DNA from: Bog-113 sp963752695
Lineage (GTDB): Bacteria; Acidobacteriota; Terriglobia; Bryobacterales; Bryobacteraceae
Assembly: GCA_963752695.1 (NCBI GenBank)
Contig: CAVVZB010000002.1
Location: 372,001 to 436,000 of the forward strand
DNA length: 64,000 nt
Direction of reading: 5' to 3'
Below the pieces are notes generated by a model, which saw only the letters and a program-made list of their open reading frames with translations, did no database searches and was not told the DNA's origin. Every line of letters starts with the position of its first letter. Positions within the stretch are counted from its first letter, which is position 1. Below, in pieces: positions 54,046 to 63,245 of the stretch. A program made the position numbers and the translations under genes.

Positions 54046-55668
54046 ATGAACAGACTTTATCTCTCCGCATTGGCACTAGTATTCGGCGGACTTACTTGTG
54101 GCAGCGCCGTTGCCCAGAATAGTTGTCCCCCGCGTCCCGGTCCCGCTACCGTCATCGCTAACCCGCTGGATCTCGTCAGCGCCAACGGCGTGCTACGTGT
54201 CCCGTTCACCATGCAAAGCGTGCTCCTCGGCTACCTCGAGGAATGCTACATCTACCAGAGCGCGAACGGTCCCGTCGAAGCCCCCACCCTTCGGCTGAAC
54301 CCGGGCGACCAACTCTATCTCGATCTCACCAACCGGCTCACTTATTTGCCGCCACCGCCGCCAGGCCCGCAACGTCCCGGTATGCCCGCACATGACATGG
54401 CCGCTATGGCAGCTCCCAAAGACGGCGCGCCCCATGACCCTTGTAACGGCGGAACCATGGTGGGAACGTCCACCAACGTCCATTTCCACGGCCTGAATAT
54501 CCCGCCGAAGTGCCATGAGGACGACGTTGTCAACACCGTTGTCGAGAACACCGACCCGCCGTTCGAGTACCACCTTCAGGTTCCGATGAACGACTCTCCT
54601 GGCATGTACTGGTATCACCCGCACGTCCACGGCACCGCAACTCTGCAACTCAACGGCGGTGCGGCCGGCGCCCTGATCGTTCAAGGCATGGAAAAGGTGA
54701 AGCCACAGGTCGCCGGATTGCCCGAGCGCGTATTCATCATTCGCCAGCAGTTTACCGATCCCAACTCCTGGATCGCCGGACCCTATCAACTGACTCTGAA
54801 CTACTCACCGGCTGCCTTTCCTACTTTTCCCGCCCCAACCATTCAAACTCAACCAGGCGTGAAGGAATTCTGGCGAGTCGCCAACGCCTCCACTCAGGCC
54901 TTTATGGCGCTTCAGGTGCGTTTTGGTAACACTCCCCAGAGTCTGGAAATAATCGCCTTGGACGGGATCCCGGTGAAAACGCCGACAAGTCTCACCACCC
55001 TCAACCTGCCACCGGCCGGGCGCGTCGAATTCATCGTGCAAGGTCCCGCTGCCGGACAATCCGCCTCCTTCTGGCAAAGCGGTTTCAACACCGGACCCAT
55101 CGGAAACGTCAACAGTCCGCAACTGCTCGCCAACATTGTCCCGACCGCCAAAGCGAAGGAGCCGCCCTCCATGCCTGCCGCGCCTTCCAAACCCGAGCCC
55201 CAGACCCCGCAGCGCTTTGCCGGCTTACTCAACCTCACTCCGACCGCGAATCGCACCATCTACTTTTCCGAGGCCACCAATGGCTCGAACGGTCCGACCC
55301 AGTTCTTCATCACAGTCGATGGCCAGACTCCCAAGGTCTTCAGCATGTCTGACCCGCCCGCAGTCACCACAACCATCGGTGCGGTCGAGGATTGGACCAT
55401 CGAGAATCGCTCCGGCGAAACCCACGCCTTCCACATCCATCAGATCCATTTCCTGTTCTTGTCAACCAGCGGCGTCGCCAATCCCGATCCCGAGTTGCAA
55501 GATACTGTCATCGTGCCAGCCTGGAATGGCACCGGAAAATTCCCCAACGTCAAGCTGCGTATGGATTTTCGTGACCCCGAAATTGCCGGAACTTTCGTCT
55601 ATCACTGCCACATCCTGGACCACGAAGACGCGGGCATGATGGCTAAGATCCAGGTCAACCCGAAATAG
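54046..55668 (+). CDS. Secreted multicopper oxidase
   Basis: 540 residues with a signal peptide (LYLSALALVFGGLTCGSAVAQ). All four copper-ligand motifs are present: HFHG (H146, H148), YHPHVHG (H191, H193, H195), HAFHIHQIHF and YHCHILDHEDAGMM near the C-terminus. It therefore has both a type 1 copper site and the trinuclear cluster, and should oxidise metal ions or phenolics while reducing O2. The Met/His-containing stretch MPAHDMAAMAAP (about 113-124) may bind extra copper. Confidence 0.93.
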   Translation: MNRLYLSALALVFGGLTCGSAVAQNSCPPRPGPATVIANPLDLVSANGVLRVPFTMQSVLLGYLEECYIYQSANGPVEAPTLRLNPGDQLYLDLTNRLTYLPPPPPGPQRPGMPAHDMAAMAAPKDGAPHDPCNGGTMVGTSTNVHFHGLNIPPKCHEDDVVNTVVENTDPPFEYHLQVPMNDSPGMYWYHPHVHGTATLQLNGGAAGALIVQGMEKVKPQVAGLPERVFIIRQQFTDPNSWIAGPYQLTLNYSPAAFPTFPAPTIQTQPGVKEFWRVANASTQAFMALQVRFGNTPQSLEIIALDGIPVKTPTSLTTLNLPPAGRVEFIVQGPAAGQSASFWQSGFNTGPIGNVNSPQLLANIVPTAKAKEPPSMPAAPSKPEPQTPQRFAGLLNLTPTANRTIYFSEATNGSNGPTQFFITVDGQTPKVFSMSDPPAVTTTIGAVEDWTIENRSGETHAFHIHQIHFLFLSTSGVANPDPELQDTVIVPAWNGTGKFPNVKLRMDFRDPEIAGTFVYHCHILDHEDAGMMAKIQVNPK

Positions 55669-55729
55669 ATTTGTGCCCTCGTTTGCTTCGGGGGCGAAGC
55701 GCCGTACTGATGCTGTAACGGAACGGCCT

Positions 55730-56313
55730 ATGGGAAAGTCATACTTCTCAGTAACAGTTCCCGCGATTCTCAGTGCCGAGTCAGTGTTCGCGTCGAAGCT
55801 TGTTCTTACGGATCGTCATGACTATGCCTGCGTAAGTACCGCGGTTGCCGATGTAAACGGCGATGGGATTCCCGACATGGTCTGCACTGCAAACGGGGTG
55901 CAGGTGCTACTAGGGAATGGTGATGGCACCTTCCGGAATGGTCCGTTGTCCGATATTTCTTTCCTTTCTACCGACATCAAGACTGCTGATTGAACGGGAT
56001 GGCAGAATCGATCTCGTACTTCTCGGGGTGAGCAATGGCGTGAATTGTTGCGTCACTGTCAGTTACGGCAATGGCGACGGTACCTTTTAGACAGCCACAT
56101 CCTACACGGTGGGCGGCGATTCACGGAATGACGTTCCTTGTATTGAGCAGACATCGTGATCGCCGACGTTAAGGGCGATGGAGTGCCGGAGCCGCACCTA
56201 CTGGCATTTATACAGCCAACCTTCACGGCCAGTCTCCGCAGGCCGCGACTCCGGGCATCGTAGTACCCGATGGTTCTGGGGCCGTTGTCACGATCATCAA
56301 TCGAACCAAGTAG
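55730..56313 (+). pseudogene. Decayed FG-GAP/VCBS repeat protein
   Basis: A signal-like start (GKSYFSVTVPAILSAES) leads into FG-GAP blocks: ADVNGDGIPDMVCTANGVQVL and GNGDGTF. The frame then breaks (stop at about 55991-55993); the blade DGRIDLVLLGVSNG resumes in a second frame, followed by YGNGDGTF and a TAG. A further blade IADVKGDGVPE appears in a third frame. The last part ends ATPGIVVPDGSGAVVTIINRTK at TAG 56311-56313 (fragment quoted in parts). So one gene has at least two frame changes and one in-frame stop. It lies just after the multicopper oxidase. Confidence 0.75.
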
Positions 56314-56371
56314 CTAGCCGGAACTTCCGTATCCCACTACCAAACCAAATAAGTTTGCGCCTGCTTCCTTT

Positions 56372-56674
56372 TCAGCTCTCGTCCGCACATTGCCGCAGAA
56401 TCTGCTCCAATGCTTCGCGGGCGAGCGCTGTGCTGATAAACAATTCCTGGCGGGCGCCCGCGCTCAGAGCAATTGCTTTCCAACCATTCGTTGTCGGCAC
56501 CGTGACCCGTATTTTCACCTTGCCCTTGGCGTCGCGCACTGGCCGGATCACTCCCGGAATAATTGATCGAATGTCCTCACTCTTCAGGATTTCGAGCAGA
56601 ATCGGCCGCAACCCCTCGATAATGCTGTGTTCGATCTTGAGCTTGCCCGCCGCCGTGCGTAGCCGGAACGACAT
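56372..56674 (-). CDS. DUF2103-like small protein
   Basis: 100 residues from the ATG at 56674. It has GKLKIEHSIIEGLRPILLEI and SIIPGVIRPVRDAKGKVKI, close in pattern to DUF2103 (predicted metal-binding proteins), and a basic C-terminal part. A longer frame reaches 56836, but it overlaps the divergent isocitrate dehydrogenase gene and looks like shadow sequence, so I use 56674. Function unknown. Confidence 0.6.
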   Translation of the reverse strand: MSFRLRTAAGKLKIEHSIIEGLRPILLEILKSEDIRSIIPGVIRPVRDAKGKVKIRVTVPTTNGWKAIALSAGARQELFISTALAREALEQILRQCADES

Positions 56675-56714
56675 GGGTCCAGTGTAGTCCGCGCCTGCAA
56701 GCGATAATCGAAAC

Positions 56715-57719
56715 GTGCCTAACGCGATTACATTGATCCCAGGTGACGGGATAGGTCCCGAAGTTGCCGACGCCACCGTGCGCGTGCTTGAGGCGACGGG
56801 CGTTGCGATCGAATGGGACCGCGTAGACGCCGGCATTCACGCCGAGCAAGCAACCGGAAGCGTTCTTCCCGAGGCGGTATTTGAATCCCTCGAGCGCTCG
56901 CGTATCGCGCTCAAAGGCCCCATCGGAACGCCCATCGCCAAAGGACACGCCAGCGCCAACGTCGCGCTACGGAAACGTCTGGATCTGTTTGTCAACTTCC
57001 GCCCAGTGAAGATGCTTCCTGGTCTCAAGACTCGTTATCAGGACTTGCCAATCGATCTAGTTATCTTCCGCGAAAATACTGAAGATCTCTATTCCGGCAT
57101 CGAGCATGAAGTCGTCACCGACGTCGTGGAGAGTCTCAAGGTCATCACGAAAACCGCATCCATGCGCATCGCCCAGGCCGCGTTCGAGTTCGCCCGCCGC
57201 GAGGATCGCTCCAAAGTCACCGCCATCCACAAAGCCAACATCATGAAGATGAGCGACGGCTTATTCCTGCGCTGCTGCCGGGAAGTCGCCGCCCAATTTC
57301 CGCAAATTCAGTACACCGAGATGATTGTGGATAACGCCTGCATGCAACTGGTCATGCGGCCGGAAACGTTCGATGTTCTGGTCGCGCCCAATTTGTACGG
57401 CGACATCATCTCCGACCTCACGGCTGGCTTAGTCGGAGGCCTCGGGATTGTGCCGGGCGCCAATCTGGGAGATGGTTATGCTGTCTTCGAAGCCGTCCAC
57501 GGCAGCGCGCCCGATATCGCCGGCAAAGGTCTCGCCAATCCCACCGCTCTCATGCAATCGGCGGTTCTCATGCTGTCTTATCTGGGGAAAAAAGAAGCGG
57601 CGCGCAAGCTCGATCGAGCATTGCACGCCGTCTATGCGGAAGGAACTGATCTAACCGGCGACGTCGGTGGCAAAGCCGGTACCCGGCAGTTTACCGACGC
57701 CGTCATTGCAAAGTTATAA
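56715..57719 (+). CDS. Isocitrate/isopropylmalate dehydrogenase family enzyme
   Basis: 334 residues, read from a GTG at 56715. Family motifs are LIPGDGIGPEV, VIFRENTEDLYSGIEH, KANIMKMSDGLF and NLYGDIISDLTAGLVGGLG. The RENTEDLYSGIEH segment resembles NAD-dependent isocitrate dehydrogenase more than isopropylmalate dehydrogenase, so TCA cycle oxidation of isocitrate is my first reading. An alignment would settle the split. It is convergent with gapA, 16 bases apart. Confidence 0.87.
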   Translation: MPNAITLIPGDGIGPEVADATVRVLEATGVAIEWDRVDAGIHAEQATGSVLPEAVFESLERSRIALKGPIGTPIAKGHASANVALRKRLDLFVNFRPVKMLPGLKTRYQDLPIDLVIFRENTEDLYSGIEHEVVTDVVESLKVITKTASMRIAQAAFEFARREDRSKVTAIHKANIMKMSDGLFLRCCREVAAQFPQIQYTEMIVDNACMQLVMRPETFDVLVAPNLYGDIISDLTAGLVGGLGIVPGANLGDGYAVFEAVHGSAPDIAGKGLANPTALMQSAVLMLSYLGKKEAARKLDRALHAVYAEGTDLTGDVGGKAGTRQFTDAVIAKL

Positions 57720-57735
57720 CGCGCGGAGGTTGGGC

Positions 57736-58743
57736 TTACAGACCCTTCTTCGCCAGGAATACCGCAAGATCCACAACGCGGTTCGAATAGCCCCACTCGT
57801 TGTCATACCAGGACACTACTTTCGCCAGGTTGCCGTCTAGCACTTTGGTCAGCTGCCCGTCCACGATGGAACTGTGTGCGTCATGCAGAATGTCGCTCGA
57901 AACAATCGGGTCATCGGTGTAGTCCAGAATGCCCTTCATCGGCCCAGCCGCAGCCGCCTTTAACGCGCTGTTGATCTCTTCGGCCGTTGCGTTCTTTCCC
58001 AGCACCACAGTAAGATCAACCACCGAGACATCCGGCGTCGGCACCCGCAGCGAATATCCGTCTAGCTTGCCCTTCAACTCCGGCAACACTAGCCCGATCG
58101 CCTTGGCTGCACCGGTCGAGCTCGGAATGATATTGACCGCCGCCGCCCGTGCGCGCCGCAGATCTTTGTGCGGAAAATCCAAAATCACCTGATCGTTGGT
58201 GTAGCTGTGCACCGTCGTCATGGAACCTTTGAGGATTCCGAAAGTATCGTGCAACACCTTGGTAAATGGCGCCAGGCAATTGGTTGTGCAGGACGCGTTG
58301 GAGATGATGTTGTGCTTACTAGCGTCGTAGGAACTGTCATTAACGCCCAGAACGAGAGTGATGTCTTCTCCCGTGGCCGGCGCTGAAATGATGACCTTCT
58401 TGACCGATCCCCGCAAGTGCTTCTTTGCATCCGCGGCCGCCGTAAAGCGCCCGGTCGATTCGACTACGACCTCGACGCCCAGCGAATTCCAATCGATCTC
58501 TTCCGGATTCCGCGTTGCGAAAACCTTGATTTTCTTGTCGTCGATATGAATGTGGTCGCCGTGTACCTTCACATCGGCGTGCAGCTTACCGAGCACCGAA
58601 TCGTACTTGGTCAGGTGCGCCAGAGTCGCCGAGTCCGTTAAATCATTGACGGCAACCACTTCGAAGTCCGGGTTGTGCAGACCCGCGCGGACTACGTTTC
58701 TTCCAATGCGGCCGAAGCCGTTGATTCCAACTTTTACAGGCAT
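57736..58743 (-). CDS. gapA: Glyceraldehyde-3-phosphate dehydrogenase
   Basis: 335 residues; glycolytic oxidation of GAP. NAD-binding GINGFGRIGRNV, catalytic Cys152 in SNASCTTNCLAP, and the C-terminal SWYDNEWGYSNRVVDL are standard. The ribosome-binding motif AAGGAG lies about 15 bases upstream of the ATG, a wide spacing. An imperfect palindrome GTGGGTTTTAACTCAC at 58782-58797 lies upstream and could be an operator, though this is weak. Confidence 0.97.
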   Translation of the reverse strand: MPVKVGINGFGRIGRNVVRAGLHNPDFEVVAVNDLTDSATLAHLTKYDSVLGKLHADVKVHGDHIHIDDKKIKVFATRNPEEIDWNSLGVEVVVESTGRFTAAADAKKHLRGSVKKVIISAPATGEDITLVLGVNDSSYDASKHNIISNASCTTNCLAPFTKVLHDTFGILKGSMTTVHSYTNDQVILDFPHKDLRRARAAAVNIIPSSTGAAKAIGLVLPELKGKLDGYSLRVPTPDVSVVDLTVVLGKNATAEEINSALKAAAAGPMKGILDYTDDPIVSSDILHDAHSSIVDGQLTKVLDGNLAKVVSWYDNEWGYSNRVVDLAVFLAKKGL

Positions 58744-58908
58744 GGTTCGGGTGTGACTCTCCTTGAGCTCAGCAAAATTAAGTGGGTTTTAACTCACAAG
58801 GATAGCAGACTGACTGCCCGCCCCCGGCCCCCGGCACACGTCAATTCAATTGAAATAGTTGATCGGAGAGTTCAGCCAAAGGGCCTGAACTGGATCGACA
58901 AATTTCTT

Positions 58909-59202
58909 TCAAGAATGACGCGCATGTAAACCGAAGACGTCCGTCAACACCCAGATTGCCCACCACACTGGCCACCCCAGCACGAATGGAAGTTCACAGA
59001 AGGCGATGAAGACGATCAGGGTCGTTTTCTGGGTCACGCGCAATGTCCTGTATATAAGGGCAATCCAAATTGGCGTGCAGATCATTGGAAATAGCGGCCA
59101 CGGTACCTGCAGTCCGAGCGGAGTATCCACGACTAAATAGAAACACGATACGAACGCGGTCAAAGTCGCAAGTGAAAGCAAGAGGAACGAGCGATACTTC
59201 AA
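58909..59202 (-). CDS. Small integral membrane protein of unknown function
   Basis: 97 residues with three hydrophobic segments: SFLLLSLATLTAFVSCFYL, IWIALIYRTL and LIVFIAFCELPFVLGWPVWWAIWV. No family is recognised. It is monocistronic, between gapA and tRNA-Asp. The ATG at 59202 is the first in-frame start. The intergenic 58744-58908 shows no other coding signal. Confidence 0.6.
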   Translation of the reverse strand: MKYRSFLLLSLATLTAFVSCFYLVVDTPLGLQVPWPLFPMICTPIWIALIYRTLRVTQKTTLIVFIAFCELPFVLGWPVWWAIWVLTDVFGLHARHS

Positions 59203-59242
59203 TTGAAACTGCTAATCGGATAGATAAGAAACGGAAGGGGTT

Positions 59243-59319
<77 letters not shown>

Positions 59320-59453
59320 GCATACAACCGGACAGAAACTAGAGTACCACGGACTTTTCCGCTCCTCCATCACCCCCAAACTGCCCCTGTTTGTGGGAGA
59401 ATCGAAAGATTCCACCCGGAGCTGCTTTTGGCTCCAGCACTCGAGGAGAATGC

Positions 59454-59762
59454 GTGAGCTATCGATCCGAAACCCCGTTCGACAATATAGAAAACTCACA
59501 CAAGTATGTGGCAATGCTGGCCGAAGCAATTGCCGAGGCGCAGACCGACGTCGATAACCAGATGCAGTTGGCCATCAGCGAGAATGCCGAGCGCCGGCAG
59601 GAAGCCCTTCAACTGGTGAGCTATCACCTCGTGAAACTCAACACCCACATCAGCAACAGCCGTCGGGTGTTGAATGATCTACGCAGCTTACGCCGCCTGC
59701 TTCTTGAAGAGCGCCGCCTCCCCTATAGCGGCCGCGAAAAAGCCGCCGGGATCAGCGCCTAA
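59454..59762 (+). CDS. Small helical protein of unknown function
   Basis: 102 residues from a GTG at 59454, which has GAGGAG six bases upstream. The sequence is helix-forming and charged, with ISENAERRQEALQLVSYHLV and NTHISNSRRVLNDLRSLRRL, typical of a coiled coil or helical bundle. No signal peptide or domain is recognised. An ATG further upstream at 59391 gives a Gly/Pro-rich extension with no SD, so GTG is preferred. It lies 206 bases before metK. Confidence 0.7.
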   Translation: MSYRSETPFDNIENSHKYVAMLAEAIAEAQTDVDNQMQLAISENAERRQEALQLVSYHLVKLNTHISNSRRVLNDLRSLRRLLLEERRLPYSGREKAAGISA

Positions 59763-59968
59763 GACCGTCTGTCAGCCATACCGGTCACCGCGCCGTTTTC
59801 CCTGTTCAGCCTTCCCATTTTCACTCTCGAACCCGTGTGCCTTGATCGCCTGAGCCCTGTCCGGGTAAGGTGTATTATTGGATTTGTCATCGATCGTTTC
59901 TAGCCGAGGTCTCAACCCGCCGGAACTCTCGATCTTTACCTTATCTTCAACACAAGCCAGGAGAATGA

Positions 59969-61141
59969 ATGGCAGCGCACCAGAGACACCTTTTTACTTC
60001 TGAATCGGTCACCGAAGGACATCCCGATAAAATCGCCGATCAGATTTCCGATGCCGTTCTAGATGCCGTCCTTGAGCAGGATAGTACCGGTCGCGTCGCC
60101 TGCGAAGTGCTCGTAACCACCGGTATCGTGGTCGTCTCGGGTGAAATCACCACCACCTGCTATGTCGACGTTCCCAAGATCGTACGGCAAACCATCGAGC
60201 ATGTTGGGTATACCGATGCCGCCTACGGCTTCGATTGCAAGACCTGCGGCGTGCTCAACACGATCCAATCGCAAAGCCCGGATATCGCGATGGGTGTCGA
60301 TACGGGCGGCGCTGGCGATCAAGGCTTAATGTTCGGTTACGCCTGTAATGAGACCGATGAGCTCATGCCGCTGCCCATCATGCTGGCCCATCGTCTCTCC
60401 CGCCGCCTTTCCGATGTCCGCCGGTCCGGGGAACTCGACTTTCTCCGGCCCGATGGCAAGAGCCAAGTGACTGTTGAATATGTCGACGGCAAGCCCGTCC
60501 GGATCGACGCCGTCGTTGTCTCCATTCAGCACCACGACACCGTCTCCACCGAGGAGCTCCGCGAAAAAGTTCGTAAGCATGTCATCGATGTCGTCATCCC
60601 GCAAGACATGGTAGACGCCGATACCAAGTACCACATCAATCCAACCGGCCGCTTCGTCATCGGCGGGCCTCATGGTGATACCGGCCTCACGGGTCGCAAA
60701 ATTATCGTCGATACCTACGGCGGCATGGGCCGTCACGGCGGTGGCGCGTTCTCGGGTAAGGATCCGACGAAGGTCGATCGCTCCGCTTGCTACATGGCCC
60801 GATACATCGCAAAGAACATCGTCGCTTCTGGTCTTGCTACTCGCGCTGAAGTGCAACTGGCCTATGCCATCGGAGTCGCCGAGCCGGTCTCGGTGAACAT
60901 CAACACGTTCGGAACCGGAAACGTTCCGGACGAACATATTGTCGATCTGATCCGCGCGAACTTCCCGTTGACGCCCGCAGGCATCATCAAGCACCTCAAC
61001 CTGCGCCGGCCCATTTATCGCGCCACCGCCGCCTTTGGACACTTCGGGCGCACCGAAAAAAGCTTCTCCTGGGAATTGACCGATAAGGCCGAGATCTTGA
61101 AGAACTCCGCCGAACTTACCGGAGCCGCAGCCAGCCGCTAA
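59969..61141 (+). CDS. metK: S-adenosylmethionine synthetase
   Basis: 390 residues; makes SAM from methionine and ATP. Motifs GHPDKIADQISDAVLD, GAGDQGLMFGYACNET and GGMGRHGGGAFSGKDPTKVD are diagnostic. The ATG at 59969 has GGAG about five bases upstream. I looked for a SAM riboswitch in 59763-59968 and found no recognisable core, so control is unknown. Confidence 0.98.
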   Translation: MAAHQRHLFTSESVTEGHPDKIADQISDAVLDAVLEQDSTGRVACEVLVTTGIVVVSGEITTTCYVDVPKIVRQTIEHVGYTDAAYGFDCKTCGVLNTIQSQSPDIAMGVDTGGAGDQGLMFGYACNETDELMPLPIMLAHRLSRRLSDVRRSGELDFLRPDGKSQVTVEYVDGKPVRIDAVVVSIQHHDTVSTEELREKVRKHVIDVVIPQDMVDADTKYHINPTGRFVIGGPHGDTGLTGRKIIVDTYGGMGRHGGGAFSGKDPTKVDRSACYMARYIAKNIVASGLATRAEVQLAYAIGVAEPVSVNINTFGTGNVPDEHIVDLIRANFPLTPAGIIKHLNLRRPIYRATAAFGHFGRTEKSFSWELTDKAEILKNSAELTGAAASR

Positions 61142-61147
61142 TACCTC

Positions 61148-61180
61148 AGGGGCGCAGGGCAACTTTACCCGGCCGCCCCT
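61148..61180. terminator. Inverted repeat between convergent metK and methyltransferase gene
   Basis: AGGGGCG (61148-61154) pairs with CGCCCCT (61174-61180) across a 19-base loop. It lies seven bases after metK and two bases before the stop of the convergent gene, so it may terminate both. No T-run follows on either strand, so it is not a canonical intrinsic terminator. Confidence 0.4.
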
Positions 61181-61182
61181 AA

Positions 61183-61851
61183 CTATCTCCTGACAATCAC
61201 TTCACGAAGATGTTCCCGCGTGAGGAAAAACTTGACCGAGTCATACTTCGAAAACAACTTTTCCAGATTGCGATTGTTGAACATCTGGGCTTGTTTGCGC
61301 GTTCCTTTTTGCGCTAACGACAGCGTGTTCCCATTCACAATCCGGAACTTACAGTTTGGCGAATCGTCGCTCCTGTCATTCGCGTTGAAGAATCCTAGCA
61401 AGTAACTTTGAGGGCGACTCACCCGATACAGTTCGTCGAGTGTCGCCGTCAACAGCGCCGGATTCATATACTGCAAACAATCCCAGAGCAGGACGCCATC
61501 GAAGCTACTATCAGGGAAGTCTAGGTTTTGCCTCAGAAAACTTTCGATCAGCCCCGGGTTGGATTGGTCGCTCCCCCCGTCGCGCGAAAAAGTTTGATCG
61601 AGCGTTTGCATGAGGGCCTGCGTCGTTAACCGGTGACCCAAGCTGGTAATAAATTCGATGTTCTGCTGGACCGCTCCGCCGAGATCCAATATCGAGAGGC
61701 CGGTCGAATCGCGTATGTTCGAGAAAAATTGCTCCAAGCCGCGGCTAGGCCGCTCCATGACGACTTCTTTCTCGTCGGAGTCGCTCGCGCGGCGGCTTGG
61801 TTTTGCTCCGGACGATTCGCCGAAGAAACTTTTGAAACGATCGGGAATCAC
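61183..61851 (-). CDS. Class I SAM-dependent methyltransferase-like protein
   Basis: 222 residues. The SAM motif is LSILDLGGAVQQNIEFI, and motif IV-like FPDSSFDGVLLWDCLQYM lies near 118. DELYRVSRPQSYLLGFF corresponds to the post-motif helix and strand. The N-terminus is polar and charged (about 1-40). The substrate is unknown. It precedes the bactofilin on the opposite side and ends next to metK, 22 bases after the bactofilin stop. Confidence 0.7.
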   Translation of the reverse strand: MIPDRFKSFFGESSGAKPSRRASDSDEKEVVMERPSRGLEQFFSNIRDSTGLSILDLGGAVQQNIEFITSLGHRLTTQALMQTLDQTFSRDGGSDQSNPGLIESFLRQNLDFPDSSFDGVLLWDCLQYMNPALLTATLDELYRVSRPQSYLLGFFNANDRSDDSPNCKFRIVNGNTLSLAQKGTRKQAQMFNNRNLEKLFSKYDSVKFFLTREHLREVIVRR

Positions 61852-61873
61852 TTACCGGTTGTTCCTCTGAGGA

Positions 61874-62473
61874 TTACCGCTTGACGTCCGCCGTGCTCGC
61901 GTTCATATTGACGGCCGGCATGGCTGCGGGGCGCGCAACTGTCGCTGGTGGCGGCGGAGGCGTCATGTTGGCTTGCACGATGGGCGGACCTGCGGGCGTC
62001 ACAATCTTCGGTTCGCCTTTTACGATGTCGATGCTGCCCTTAAAATAGGCACCGTCTTCGATCACAATCCTTGAAGTCTTGATGTCTCCAATCAACTTCG
62101 CTTCTTTTCTGATATCAATCCGGTCGGAAGCCTCGACATTGCCGTGAATCGCGCCCAGAACCACCACGTCGCGAGCCCGCACCGTAGCCTGTACCCGCCC
62201 GTTTGGACCGATCGTCAGTTTGTTCTCGTTGAGTTCGACAGTGCCTTCGACGTCGCCATCGATGTACAAGTCTTCTTTGCTGAATATCTGACCGTTAATC
62301 TTGACGGCTTTTCCGATGGTGGCCTGTCCGCTCCTGGAGTCAGGATCAGGCAATCTGGTTGACATACTCGACACGGGTGAATTCTCCTTCTTGATCTCCG
62401 TCGCCGGTGTAGGCAACGGCGAGTGGGGCCTAGGCGCAGGCGTTGTTTCTTCTCGTTTGTTCCACATGCTCAT
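61874..62473 (-). CDS. Bactofilin
   Basis: 199 residues. The central right-handed beta-helix domain (about 50-155) shows repeated strands such as GKAVKINGQIFSKEDLYIDG, DVEGTVELNENKLTIG and VVVLGAIHGNVEASDRI, the bactofilin (DUF583) pattern. Flanking tails are Pro-rich and disordered. Bactofilins polymerise into cytoskeletal filaments involved in cell shape and wall growth. It is probably cotranscribed with the following methyltransferase-like gene. An ATG at 62467 is an alternative start. Confidence 0.92.
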   Translation of the reverse strand: MSMWNKREETTPAPRPHSPLPTPATEIKKENSPVSSMSTRLPDPDSRSGQATIGKAVKINGQIFSKEDLYIDGDVEGTVELNENKLTIGPNGRVQATVRARDVVVLGAIHGNVEASDRIDIRKEAKLIGDIKTSRIVIEDGAYFKGSIDIVKGEPKIVTPAGPPIVQANMTPPPPPATVARPAAMPAVNMNASTADVKR

Positions 62474-62533
62474 GTTCTAGCGGCCCTCCCGGACCTGTAT
62501 TTCGCAGGCCTGTTCGCGCTTCAAGCTTTCAGT

Positions 62534-63229
62534 CTAACGGAAAAGCCTTGCGATCGCGAATGCCGCTGCTGCCGCCAGCCCTCCGATCAGCGTCGTTTGC
62601 ATTCCGCCGCGTAGGGGATGGATTCCCGTCAGCTTCGCCTTCCACAATCCGAATGCGAATAACGCCAACAGAGTCACTCCGACCGAAATTTCCAGCGCCT
62701 CGCCTGCCGAACTTACTACTATATATGGCGACAACGGAATTAGGCCGCCGACGATGTACGCCGCGGCAATGGTTCCGGCGCTCTGCCAAGCGCGCCCCGG
62801 GTCCGGCTTCTCCAATCCCAGCTCGAAGCGCATCATGAAGTCGATCCAGCGCTCTTCGTCCGCTCGAATCGCATCCACAATCGGTTCGATCTGTTCCCGC
62901 CGAAGTCCCCAGCCCTCGAAAACCTCGCGGACCTCTGCCGCTTCCTGCTCCGGAATCTCGCGCGTCTCGCGCACTTCCCGCTCGCGCTCATGCTGGTAGT
63001 GTTCCGCATCGGTCCGCGCGGCCAGATATCCTCCCAAGCCCATTGCGATCGATCCCGCCGCGATCTCCGCCATCCCCGCGAGCACAATCAGCTTCGAATT
63101 ACTTACCGCGCCCGATAACCCCGCCGCCAGCGCGAACGGAACGGTCAGACCATCCGACATTCCGATCACCAGATCCCGCACCGTCGCCGTCGCGGTGAAA
63201 TGCTTCTCGATATGCGAAACGCTTTGCAC
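62534..63229 (-). CDS. VIT1/CCC1-family membrane transporter
   Basis: 231 residues with about five spans. The N-terminus VRDLVIGMSDGLTVPFALAAG and the segment GSIAMGLGGYLAARTDAEHY are diagnostic for the VIT1/CCC1 family, which moves Fe2+ or Mn2+. The cytoplasmic loop EREREVRETREIPEQEAAEV is charged and rich in Glu, consistent with metal binding. It is divergent from the gene at 63246 with only 16 bases between starts. Confidence 0.9.
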   Translation of the reverse strand: MQSVSHIEKHFTATATVRDLVIGMSDGLTVPFALAAGLSGAVSNSKLIVLAGMAEIAAGSIAMGLGGYLAARTDAEHYQHEREREVRETREIPEQEAAEVREVFEGWGLRREQIEPIVDAIRADEERWIDFMMRFELGLEKPDPGRAWQSAGTIAAAYIVGGLIPLSPYIVVSSAGEALEISVGVTLLALFAFGLWKAKLTGIHPLRGGMQTTLIGGLAAAAAFAIARLFR

Positions 63230-63245
63230 TAGATATCAGCTTCCC

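Noticed and set aside
56675..56836. N-terminal extension of the DUF2103-like frame
   Set aside because: It overlaps the start of the divergent dehydrogenase gene and has no family pattern.
58782..58797. Palindrome GTGGGTTTTAACTCAC upstream of gapA as an operator
   Set aside because: One mismatch in five-base arms; too short to support a regulator site on its own.
59763..59968. Possible SAM riboswitch before metK
   Set aside because: No recognisable SAM-I, SAM-II or SAM-IV core; only scattered short complementary stretches.
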